A stretch of 12,236 nucleotides of DNA from JBHHZJ01 sp046758005 (GTDB taxonomy: Bacteria > Pseudomonadota > Alphaproteobacteria > Kiloniellales > J153). Position 1 is the first letter of the stretch. Each line of letters begins with the position of its first letter. Made by a program: the position numbers and the translations under genes. Where the stretch lies: NCBI GenBank assembly GCA_046758005.1, contig JBHHZJ010000099.1, forward strand, positions 1 to 12,236, given 5' to 3'. The notes under the pieces are model-generated. The model was not told the origin of the DNA. It made no database searches and saw nothing but the letters and a program-made list of their open reading frames with translations. Positions 6,294 to 12,236 of the stretch are shown here, piece by piece.

Positions 6294-7009
6294 GACGGCC
6301 CGGGCCGCTTGGCGGCCGCCGGCGGCGCCTCGATCGGCTCGACGAGCGAGGGGTCCTCGTTGCGCGGATCGTTGATCCGGCGCGAGACCCGGTAGAAGGT
6401 GAGCGCCTCGGACGGGAACGCCGTGAGCAGCGACCGCGCCTCGGCCGGATCGCACCGCGGGTCGAGCCAGAGCTCGAAGTCGGCCGGGTCAAGGATCACC
6501 GGCATGCGCTTGTGGATCGGCCGCAGCAAGGCGTTCGCCTCGGTCGTGATGATGGTGCAGGTCTCGATCGCGCGTCCGTCGGGCGCCTTGGTCCAGCGCT
6601 CCCACAGGCCGGCGAAGGCGAAGGGCCCGCCGTCGGCCAGCGTGATCCGGTAGGGCTGGCGCCCGCCGCCCTCGCTGCTCCACTCGTAGAAGCCGTCGGC
6701 CGCGATCAGGCAGCGGCGCCGGCGGAAGGCGGCGCGGAACGCGGGCTTCTCGGCCACGCTCTCGGCGCGGGCGTTGATCAGGCGGTTGCCGATGGCGGGC
6801 TCCGCGGCCCAGGCCGGGATCAGGCCCCAGCGCAGCCAGGCGAATTGCCGCGCCCCTTCCTCCCCCTCCTCGCCGCCGCTCGGGCGCACCGCGGCCACGT
6901 CCTGGGTGGGCGCGATGTTGGCGCGCGGGGCCAGGTTGGGCCGCTGCGGATAGCCGAACAGGCGGCGCACCGCCTCGGCCGGCGAAGTCAGCGAGTAGCG
7001 TCCGCACAT
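6290..7009 (-). CDS. yedK: SRAP/YedK-family abasic-site processing protein (SOS response-associated peptidase)
   Basis: The 239-residue protein begins MCGRY at ATG 7009, which fixes the start: after removal of Met the exposed Cys2 is the catalytic residue. SRAP proteins (E. coli YedK, human HMCES) form a stable thiazolidine crosslink between Cys2 and abasic sites in single-stranded DNA, shielding them from strand breakage. The other active-site residues are present: N79 in LINARAE, E109 in DGFYEW and H166 in RPIHKRMPVIL. APTQ, WGLIPAW and the VSRRIND tail also fit. The length is normal for the family. The gene has its own start region, diverging from the phospholipase gene 206 bases away. The sequence before the ATG (GAGATC) gives only a weak ribosome-binding site. 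I find no LexA box upstream. The C-terminal end abuts an 11-base tandem repeat. Confidence 0.93.
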   Translation of the reverse strand: MCGRYSLTSPAEAVRRLFGYPQRPNLAPRANIAPTQDVAAVRPSGGEEGEEGARQFAWLRWGLIPAWAAEPAIGNRLINARAESVAEKPAFRAAFRRRRCLIAADGFYEWSSEGGGRQPYRITLADGGPFAFAGLWERWTKAPDGRAIETCTIITTEANALLRPIHKRMPVILDPADFELWLDPRCDPAEARSLLTAFPSEALTFYRVSRRINDPRNEDPSLVEPIEAPPAAAKRPGPS

Positions 7010-7215
7010 GATCTCATTTTATCGCCTGAGCGCGGGTGCGCGACGGTTTCGCCGCGCCGGATTCGATCCGTTGGCCGCGCGAGGCCCGGCGACGCCCGCC
7101 ATGCGCGCAATTCCCTACGACCTTCGCGGCCGTGGCGCAATGTTGTAGAGTGACCGCTCCGCTCGGCGGCGGTCCCGTTGGACCGACGAAGGCGGCCTGG
7201 CGTGGGGGCGATCCG

Positions 7216-10053
7216 GTGGCGCTGTCCTTCGAGACCGTGTACGCGGCCGAGCTCGATGCGATCCGCGAGCGCCGCCTCGATCTGTGGCGCGCGCAGCGGG
7301 ACGGCGGATTGGAGCCTTCCTCGACGGCGAACGTCGGCGAACGCCGCCCGGCGGAGGAGAATCGCATCGCCAACGGCGTTCCCGAGCCGGCGGCCCCGAA
7401 GGGTGACGACGTCAAGCCGCCATTGATCTTCAACAAGATGCTCGAGGACCTGCGGACCTCGCTGCGGGCCTTCGAACGGCGTCGCGCGGCGGCGCGGAGC
7501 GGCGCGCAGCGTTCGCAGGACGAGCCGGAGGCATCGAATTCCGAGGCGGCGCGCGGCACCGACGGCGACGACGACAACCCGCCCGACGCCGCTCACTACG
7601 GGCTCGTCGGCCTTGCCCTGTCCGGCGGCGGCGTGCGCTCCGCGACGTTCTGCCTCGGCGCGATCCAGGCGCTGGCGCGATGGGACGTGTTTCCGAAGAT
7701 CGACTATCTCTCGACGGTCTCCGGCGGCGGCTTCACAGGATCGTGCATCAGTTCGCTTTATGCCGACGGAAATCCCGAGTTTCCGTTCAGGCACACGCCC
7801 GGCGTTCCGGAGAGCGCGGTCCTGCGGCACCTGCGCAACTACTCGAACTACCTCGCGCCGCGCGGTTTCATGGACTACCTGAAGACGCCCGGCCTGCTGC
7901 TGCGCGGAATCCTGGCGAATCTCCTGGTGATTCTGCCCTATGTGATCGTCGCCGCGATCGTAACCGTTTATGCGGCCGGAGCGGAGATTCGGGCGGCCCT
8001 GCAACCCGGTGGCGGAAGCCCGTGGACCGGCTCGTTCGCGGCCAGCGGTTGGCTCGTGCTTGGTGTACTGGCGGTTCTGATCGCCTACCCGGTCGCTCAA
8101 ACCGCCGCCACCTGGTCCGGGCTGAGCAGTTGGATCGGGCGAAACCGCGGCAACACCCTCCTGGCCACCGTCATCGCCACGGCGCTGCTGGTGGCCGTGA
8201 TCGAGTTTCAGCCAGCCGCCGTGTACTACTCCGCCGTGCTGTGGTCCCAGCCGGTCATCCGGGGCGATGTTCTATCCCTGGACTTCCTGGTCGGCGTGTT
8301 CACGGCGCTTGCCGGACTTGGGGCCACGGTCTCGGGCAAGCTCGCGCCCAAAGCGCATCGCCTGACCGCCAGGATCGCCCTGGTCGCGATCGGGCTGCTC
8401 GGCCCGATCGTGCTGTGGCTGATCTATTTGATGCTGACGCGCTGGGCCATCTGCGGCCCGCCGAACTGGACCAAGACGGTGGCGGACATGGCGGGGTTCG
8501 CGCCCTGGCCGGTGTCGGGCGCGTTGTGCTTCAGCCCCCCGTTCGGGGCCGACGTGGGGCAACGGACCGGGTCCGTGTTGACCGTGTTCTACTGGCTGGC
8601 GGGTTGCGTCTGGATCTACGGGTACTTCTTCATCAACGTCAACCGATCCTCGCTGCACGGCTTCTACCGGGACCGGCTCAGTCGGGCGTATTTGTTCCGG
8701 AGATCCAAGGCGCCGCCGGAGCGCACCGGGACCGGCGGGGAGCCGGTCGCCGCGATCGCACACAACGACCGGCAGCTTCTCCAGGATCTGCGCGGCGCGC
8801 CGATCGAGCGGAGCTTCATGGACCGCTTCAAGGCGTTGGTGGGCTCGCTCGAAATAGCCGGGCTCGGCAAGACGCCCTGGCGGCAGGTGCGCGACCATCT
8901 GTGGGGCCACGCCGCTGCGTCGAAACGGGGCCTCTTCGTCGCGCCCTACCACCTGATCAACGCCGCGATCAACGTCCGCAGGCCGCGCACTCCCGCGATG
9001 CAGCAGGCAAACGCCGACACCGACGACGACGCCCAATCGCACGATCTGCGCGGACGCAAGGCGGACTATTTCCTGTTCAGCCAGGCGTTCGTCGGCTCCC
9101 GGCTGACCACCTACTGCCGCACCGAAGACATGCACGAGGTGGATCCCCACCTCGACCTCGGCGCGGCGATGGCGATCTCCGGCGCGGCGGCGGCGCCGAA
9201 CATGGGCACGAGCACGGTCGGCCCGCTGGTCTTCATCATGACGATGCTGAACGTGCGGCTCGGATACTGGCTGCCCAATCCACGGACCGTGCACCAGAGG
9301 TTTCACCCCGAAGACGCCAACGCCGGCGATCGGCCGCCCGGGTTCTTTCCCACGCTCTCGACACGGATGCGGCGGGCCCTCATCAAATTGCTGTACGTCC
9401 TGCGCCTGAGCAGCCGCGTCGGCCCGATCTACCTCCTTCTCGAAATGCTTGGCCTGCTCAACGAGGAATGGGATTTCATCAATGTCTCCGACGGCGGCCA
9501 CATCGAAAACCTTGGCCTGTACCCGTTGTTGCAGCGCAGGTGCCGCCTGATCATCGCGATCGACGGCGAGCGCGATCCCAAGGAAGGTGCGGGCCACAAA
9601 TTCTCGGCATTGGCCACCGCGATCCGTCACGCCAGGATCGACTACGGCATCGATGTCGAAATCGATCCACGGCACATCGGGCGCAAGGACGGCCGGCACT
9701 TCGCCGCCGGCAAGATCAACTACGGCCCGGACTTCCCGTCGGGTTGGCTGGTGTACATCAAGGCGTCGCTGACCGAGGACGAGAACCCGTACATTCGCGA
9801 ATACTGGCTGAAGAACCCGACCTTCCCGCACGAATCCACCGGGGACCAGTTCTTCGACGAGACCCAATTCGAGTGCTACCGCGCGCTCGGCTACCATGCG
9901 GCGGAGGATTTCCTGGACCGTGCGGCCGGCGAAATTTCCGGCGATCGGGGCCTCAAGGAGCTGTTCCGAACCGCCAAGCCGCCGGCCCGGCGCGCCAAGC
10001 GCCGCAAGCCGCCGAGGCCCGTGGCGACCGCAACACCGGCGCGAAAAGCTTAA
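7216..10053 (+). CDS. Membrane-embedded patatin-like phospholipase
   Basis: From GTG 7216 the protein has 945 residues; a GTG at 7036 in frame would add 60 low-complexity residues and overlap the divergent promoter region, so I prefer 7216. The first 120 residues are charged and look disordered. The patatin core follows: LALSGGGVRS (oxyanion loop, 136-142), the nucleophile elbow YLSTVSGGGF with S169, and the catalytic Asp in VSDGGHIENLG (D759). Patatin enzymes use this Ser-Asp dyad to cleave acyl esters of phospholipids. Between Ser and Asp lies a long insert with about six hydrophobic segments (about 231-255, 278-297, 315-335, 356-373, 385-408, 453-475), so the enzyme sits in the membrane. 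Further family-like segments are PYHLINAAINV and AISGAAAAPNMG. The tail is basic (KPPARRAKRRKPPRP). The elbow has Thr where GxSxG has the first Gly. It appears to be a single-gene unit. Confidence 0.86.
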   Translation: MALSFETVYAAELDAIRERRLDLWRAQRDGGLEPSSTANVGERRPAEENRIANGVPEPAAPKGDDVKPPLIFNKMLEDLRTSLRAFERRRAAARSGAQRSQDEPEASNSEAARGTDGDDDNPPDAAHYGLVGLALSGGGVRSATFCLGAIQALARWDVFPKIDYLSTVSGGGFTGSCISSLYADGNPEFPFRHTPGVPESAVLRHLRNYSNYLAPRGFMDYLKTPGLLLRGILANLLVILPYVIVAAIVTVYAAGAEIRAALQPGGGSPWTGSFAASGWLVLGVLAVLIAYPVAQTAATWSGLSSWIGRNRGNTLLATVIATALLVAVIEFQPAAVYYSAVLWSQPVIRGDVLSLDFLVGVFTALAGLGATVSGKLAPKAHRLTARIALVAIGLLGPIVLWLIYLMLTRWAICGPPNWTKTVADMAGFAPWPVSGALCFSPPFGADVGQRTGSVLTVFYWLAGCVWIYGYFFINVNRSSLHGFYRDRLSRAYLFRRSKAPPERTGTGGEPVAAIAHNDRQLLQDLRGAPIERSFMDRFKALVGSLEIAGLGKTPWRQVRDHLWGHAAASKRGLFVAPYHLINAAINVRRPRTPAMQQANADTDDDAQSHDLRGRKADYFLFSQAFVGSRLTTYCRTEDMHEVDPHLDLGAAMAISGAAAAPNMGTSTVGPLVFIMTMLNVRLGYWLPNPRTVHQRFHPEDANAGDRPPGFFPTLSTRMRRALIKLLYVLRLSSRVGPIYLLLEMLGLLNEEWDFINVSDGGHIENLGLYPLLQRRCRLIIAIDGERDPKEGAGHKFSALATAIRHARIDYGIDVEIDPRHIGRKDGRHFAAGKINYGPDFPSGWLVYIKASLTEDENPYIREYWLKNPTFPHESTGDQFFDETQFECYRALGYHAAEDFLDRAAGEISGDRGLKELFRTAKPPARRAKRRKPPRPVATATPARKA

Positions 10054-10083
10054 CGTCCGCCTCGAAATGAAGCTCTATCGATC

Positions 10084-10104
10084 AATGGGTTGGCACAACC
10101 CGTT
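10084..10104 (+). terminator. Intrinsic terminator of the phospholipase gene
   Basis: AATGGGTTG at 10084-10092 pairs with CAACCCGTT at 10096-10104 (one G-T pair) around a GCA loop. It begins 31 bases after the stop codon and is followed by GTTCAATTTGTC, a weak T-rich tail. Confidence 0.55.
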
Positions 10105-10113
10105 GTTCAATTT

Positions 10114-10200
10114 GTCATTGCCGGACGTGATCCGGCAATCCACCGAGGTCGCAGTCTCGCCGATGAATGGACCCTCGCGTCAAGCGCGAGGGTGACGACA
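10114..10200. repeat. Two-hairpin intergenic repeat (REP/RIME-like)
   Basis: Two perfect hairpins with the same design, nine-base stems and five-base loops, stand 31 bases apart: ATTGCCGGA/TCCGGCAAT (10117-10139) and ACCCTCGCG/CGCGAGGGT (10171-10193). The outer ends are related inverted sequences, TGTCATT on the left and GTGACGACA on the right. Elements of this form, with a TGTCATTGCCGGA arm and a GGGTGACGACA arm, are common dispersed intergenic repeats in alphaproteobacteria, comparable to rhizobial RIME elements. It lies just past the phospholipase terminator. Confidence 0.65.
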
Positions 10201-10279
10201 GGGGCAACGACTGCATCCGCAAGCCATTGAAATCCATCAATTCGTTTCGAGCTGGACCCTTAGAGCAAATTCGGGCGAT

Positions 10280-10311
10280 GGGGAACCGGTTCCCCTCACC
10301 CGGCTCCGGGT
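10280..10311. repeat. Adjacent palindromes: GGGGAACCGGTTCCCC and ACCCGG-CT-CCGGGT
   Basis: A perfect 16-base palindrome fills 10280-10295 and a 6-2-6 inverted repeat fills 10298-10311, separated by two bases. A loop-free palindrome is better suited to binding a dimeric protein than to forming an RNA hairpin. It could also be part of another dispersed repeat. Confidence 0.45.
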
Positions 10312-10366
10312 AAGGCGCGGCGATGGCCCCGTTGCCAGCCGGGCGCGGGTCGGGTATGGTGTCAAT

Positions 10367-10381
10367 GTTCATGATATGTTC
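10367..10381 (+). promoter_or_regulatory. LexA-type SOS box upstream of nrdA
   Basis: GTTC-ATGATAT-GTTC matches the alphaproteobacterial LexA recognition pattern GTTC-N7-GTTC exactly, with the usual AT-rich spacer. It lies three bases upstream of the candidate -35 element and 109 bases upstream of the nrdA start codon. This suggests nrdA is induced on DNA damage. Confidence 0.55.
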
Positions 10382-10384
10382 GGC

Positions 10385-10412
10385 TCGACATCGGCACAAG
10401 TTGTGGTATGTT
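10385..10412 (+). promoter_or_regulatory. Candidate nrdA promoter
   Basis: TCGACA (10385-10390, five of six to TTGACA) and TATGTT (10407-10412, four of six to TATAAT) are 16 bases apart. Transcription would start near 10419, giving a leader of about 70 bases. The LexA-type box lies just before the -35 and the NrdR-like box just after the start, both positions suited to repression. Confidence 0.4.
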
Positions 10413-10440
10413 CGTAAGTCCACCGCGCAAGATATTGTGG
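10395..10440 (+). promoter_or_regulatory. NrdR box (10425-10440) with a weaker partner (10395-10405)
   Basis: GCGCAAGATATTGTGG at 10425-10440 matches 12 of 16 positions of the NrdR consensus ACACAATATATTGTGT, including the central ATATTGTG. Upstream, CACAAGTTGTG at 10395-10405 has the same half-sites but only one central base. The centres are about 32 bases apart, three helical turns, the usual layout for paired NrdR sites. NrdR represses ribonucleotide reductase genes in response to nucleotide levels. Confidence 0.6.
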
Positions 10441-10476
10441 TTTTCCACAAAATGTTCGGTCCACAGGTGTGGATAA
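10441..10476. promoter_or_regulatory. Two DnaA boxes facing each other before nrdA
   Basis: TTTTCCACA at 10441-10449 (plus strand) fits the DnaA box consensus TTWTNCACA. TGTGGATAA at 10468-10476 is the perfect box TTATCCACA on the minus strand and overlaps the start of the ribosome-binding site. The second box is also part of a 6-2-6 inverted repeat TCCACA-GG-TGTGGA (10460-10473), and the first overlaps TTGTGG-TTTT-CCACAA (10435-10450). DnaA is a known regulator of nrd genes in E. coli. Confidence 0.55.
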
Positions 10477-10489
10477 GGGGGGTGTTTGC

Positions 10490-12236
10490 ATGGATGGTTC
10501 GGGAAGCGCTCTGGATTTAGAGCAGGTTGGCGCGCCGGCTTCCCGTGTGGACAAGACGCCGGCCGGGCACGGGCCGGTGCTCGGCAACGGCCAGATCCGC
10601 GACGTCTTCCAGAACGAGCGCGGCGTCACCGTGCGCATCGAGCGCGCGCGCGACGCCCTGCTCACCGAGTTCGGCAAGGCGACGCTGGCCGACCGCTACC
10701 TTCTGGCGGGCGAGGGCTTCCAGGACCTGTTCGCCCGGGTCGCGGCGCACTTCGCCGACGACACGGCCCACGCCCAGCGCCTGTACGACTACATCTCCCG
10801 CCTCTGGTTCATGCCGGCCACCCCGGTCCTGTCCAACGGGGGCACCTCGCGCGGGCTTCCGATTTCCTGCTTCCTCAACGAGGCCGGGGACTCGCTGGAC
10901 GGCATCGTGGACCTGTGGAACGAGAACGTCTGGCTCGCCGCGCGCGGCGGCGGCATCGGCAGCTACTGGGGCAACCTGCGCTCGATCGGCGAGCGGGTCG
11001 GCCACAACGGCAAGACCTCGGGCGTGATCCCGTTCATCCGGGTCATGGATTCGCTCACGCTGGCGATCAGCCAGGGGTCCCTGCGCCGCGGCTCGGCCGC
11101 GTGCTACATGCCGGTCTCGCACCCGGAGATCGAGGAGTTCGTCGAGATCCGCCGCCCCACCGGCGGCGACCCCAACCGCAAGGCGCCCAACCTCCATCAC
11201 GGCGTGGTGGTGCCCGACGCCTTCATGCGCGCGGTCGAGGCGGACGAGGACTGGCCGCTGGTCAGCCCGCGCGACGGCTCGATCGTTCGCACGCTCAAGG
11301 CGCGCTCCTTGTGGATCCGCATCCTGACCGCGCGCATCGAAACGGGCGAGCCGTACGTCGTCTTCGGCGATCACGTGAACCGCGCGATCCCGGAGCACCA
11401 CAAGCTGGCCGGGCTGACGGTCAAGATGTCGAACCTGTGCAGCGAGATCACGCTGCCCACGGGGATCGACCACCACGGGGAGGAGCGCACGGCGGTGTGC
11501 TGCCTGTCCTCGCTCAACCTGGAGACCTACCGGGACTGGCAGGACCGCCCGGGCTTCATCGAGGACGTGATGCGCTTCCTCGACAACGTGCTCTCCGACT
11601 TCATCGCGCGGGCCCCGCAAAGCATGGCGCGGGCGCGCTACGCCGCCCGGCGCGAGCGCTCGGTCGGCCTCGGCGTGATGGGCTTCCACTCGTTCCTGCA
11701 GATCAACCGCATCCCGCTCGAGGGCGTCGTGGCCAAGGTCTGGAACGCTCGGATCTTCGAGCGGATCCGCGCCGCCGCGGACGCCGCCTCGCGCGTCCTC
11801 GCCGCCGAGCGCGGCCCCTGCCCCGACGCCGCCGAGTTCGGCGTGCCCGAGCGCTTCTCCAACAAGCTGGCGATCGCGCCCACCGCCTCGATCTCGATCA
11901 TCTGCGGCGGCACCTCGCCGGGGATCGAGCCCATCGCGGCCAACAGCTTCACCCACAAGACCCTGTCCGGCTCGTTCGCCGTGCGCAACAGGCACCTGGC
12001 CGCGCTGCTCGAGGAGAAGGGCCGCAACGACGAGGAGACCTGGTCCTCGATCACGCTCCACGAGGGCTCGGTGCAGCACCTCGACTTCTTGAGCCGGGAG
12101 GAGAAGGACGTGTTCAAGACCGCCTTCGAGCTGGACCAGCGCTGGCTGGTCGAGCTGGCCGCCGACCGGGCGCCCTTCGTCTGCCAGTCGCAGTCGCTCA
12201 ACCTGTTCCTGCCCGCCGACGTGCACAAGCGCGACC
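10490..12236 (+). CDS. nrdA: Class I ribonucleoside-diphosphate reductase, large (alpha) subunit, 3' end outside the window
   Basis: ATG 10490 follows a strong AAGGGGGG site, and 582 codons run to the window end without a stop. The protein reduces ribonucleoside diphosphates to deoxyribonucleotides with a radical-generating beta subunit. Active-site residues are visible: C127 (LPISCF) and C337 (CCLSSLNL) as the redox pair, and C317 with N315 and E319 in SNLCSEI as the thiyl and substrate site. PTASISIICGG is the phosphate-binding loop. SNLCSEI rather than the SNPCSE of class II supports class I. The N-terminus is short: about 45 residues precede the conserved core, with no room for an ATP-cone, so allosteric shut-off by dATP at this subunit is unlikely. 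The C-terminal tail, which would carry the shuttle cysteines, is missing. nrdB is expected downstream. The leader carries LexA-, NrdR- and DnaA-type sites. Confidence 0.92.
   Translation, partial: MDGSGSALDLEQVGAPASRVDKTPAGHGPVLGNGQIRDVFQNERGVTVRIERARDALLTEFGKATLADRYLLAGEGFQDLFARVAAHFADDTAHAQRLYDYISRLWFMPATPVLSNGGTSRGLPISCFLNEAGDSLDGIVDLWNENVWLAARGGGIGSYWGNLRSIGERVGHNGKTSGVIPFIRVMDSLTLAISQGSLRRGSAACYMPVSHPEIEEFVEIRRPTGGDPNRKAPNLHHGVVVPDAFMRAVEADEDWPLVSPRDGSIVRTLKARSLWIRILTARIETGEPYVVFGDHVNRAIPEHHKLAGLTVKMSNLCSEITLPTGIDHHGEERTAVCCLSSLNLETYRDWQDRPGFIEDVMRFLDNVLSDFIARAPQSMARARYAARRERSVGLGVMGFHSFLQINRIPLEGVVAKVWNARIFERIRAAADAASRVLAAERGPCPDAAEFGVPERFSNKLAIAPTASISIICGGTSPGIEPIAANSFTHKTLSGSFAVRNRHLAALLEEKGRNDEETWSSITLHEGSVQHLDFLSREEKDVFKTAFELDQRWLVELAADRAPFVCQSQSLNLFLPADVHKRD

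Larger units (their letters stand above)
10054..10489. other. Regulatory and repeat-rich gap before nrdA
   Basis: This 436-base gap holds, in order, a hairpin terminator for the phospholipase gene, a two-hairpin intergenic repeat, two further palindromes and then about 120 bases of stacked regulatory sites leading to nrdA. I see no coding sequence. The octamer TTAGAGCA at 10260-10267 recurs inside nrdA at 10517-10524. Confidence 0.7.

Noticed and set aside
7680..10070. 796-residue plus-strand frame and 541-residue minus-strand frame (8272-9897) over the phospholipase
   Set aside because: Both overlap the patatin frame, which carries the catalytic motifs, and neither shows any domain.
10517..12226. 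569-residue open frame on the minus strand, antisense to nrdA
   Set aside because: It is repetitive in Arg, Val, Gly and Ala and antisense to a well-conserved ribonucleotide reductase.

Overview
The window is high-GC DNA (my estimate is about 70% in the genes) from what looks like an alphaproteobacterium. The clues are a GTTC-N7-GTTC LexA-type site, a typical alphaproteobacterial OmpA-family protein with the SYDCW segment, a compact class I NrdA, and a two-hairpin intergenic repeat of the kind common in that class. I cannot name a genus. Layout: (1) 1-638, minus strand: the N-terminal 212 residues of a protein resembling the start of giant type I-secreted adhesins; the rest lies outside the window. 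(2) 639-1161: a non-coding gap with a striking AT-rich island (about 711-930) carrying repeated palindromes. (3) 1162-2106, minus: a secreted OmpA-family peptidoglycan-binding protein. (4) 2292-4632, minus: a probable two-gene sulfur operon, with a secreted two-domain rhodanese followed by a YeeE/YedE (TsuA-like) membrane transporter. (5) 4905-5906, plus: a lipoprotein with Sel1 repeats and a peptidoglycan-binding domain, followed by a very strong hairpin. (6) 6290-7009, minus: a SRAP/YedK abasic-site DNA-crosslinking protein. (7) 7216-10053, plus: a large membrane-embedded patatin-like phospholipase. (8) 10054-10489: a regulatory and repeat-rich gap. (9) 10490 to the window end, plus: the 5' part of a class I ribonucleotide reductase large subunit (nrdA).

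Much of the gene content is cell-envelope related (adhesin, OmpA-like protein, Sel1 lipoprotein, patatin phospholipase) or concerns sulfur handling. Two genes tie to DNA metabolism (SRAP and nrdA). Most genes are ordinary chromosomal ones and I see no phage, transposase, CRISPR array or obvious defence island.

The most interesting signals lie between genes. The nrdA leader stacks a LexA-type box, a promoter candidate, an NrdR-like box and two DnaA boxes within about 110 bp. A second perfect DnaA box sits at the predicted transcription start of the sulfurtransferase operon. The adhesin/OmpA gap holds phased CGTTAACG palindromes in an AT-rich island. All regulatory calls come from motif reading by eye and are inferences.
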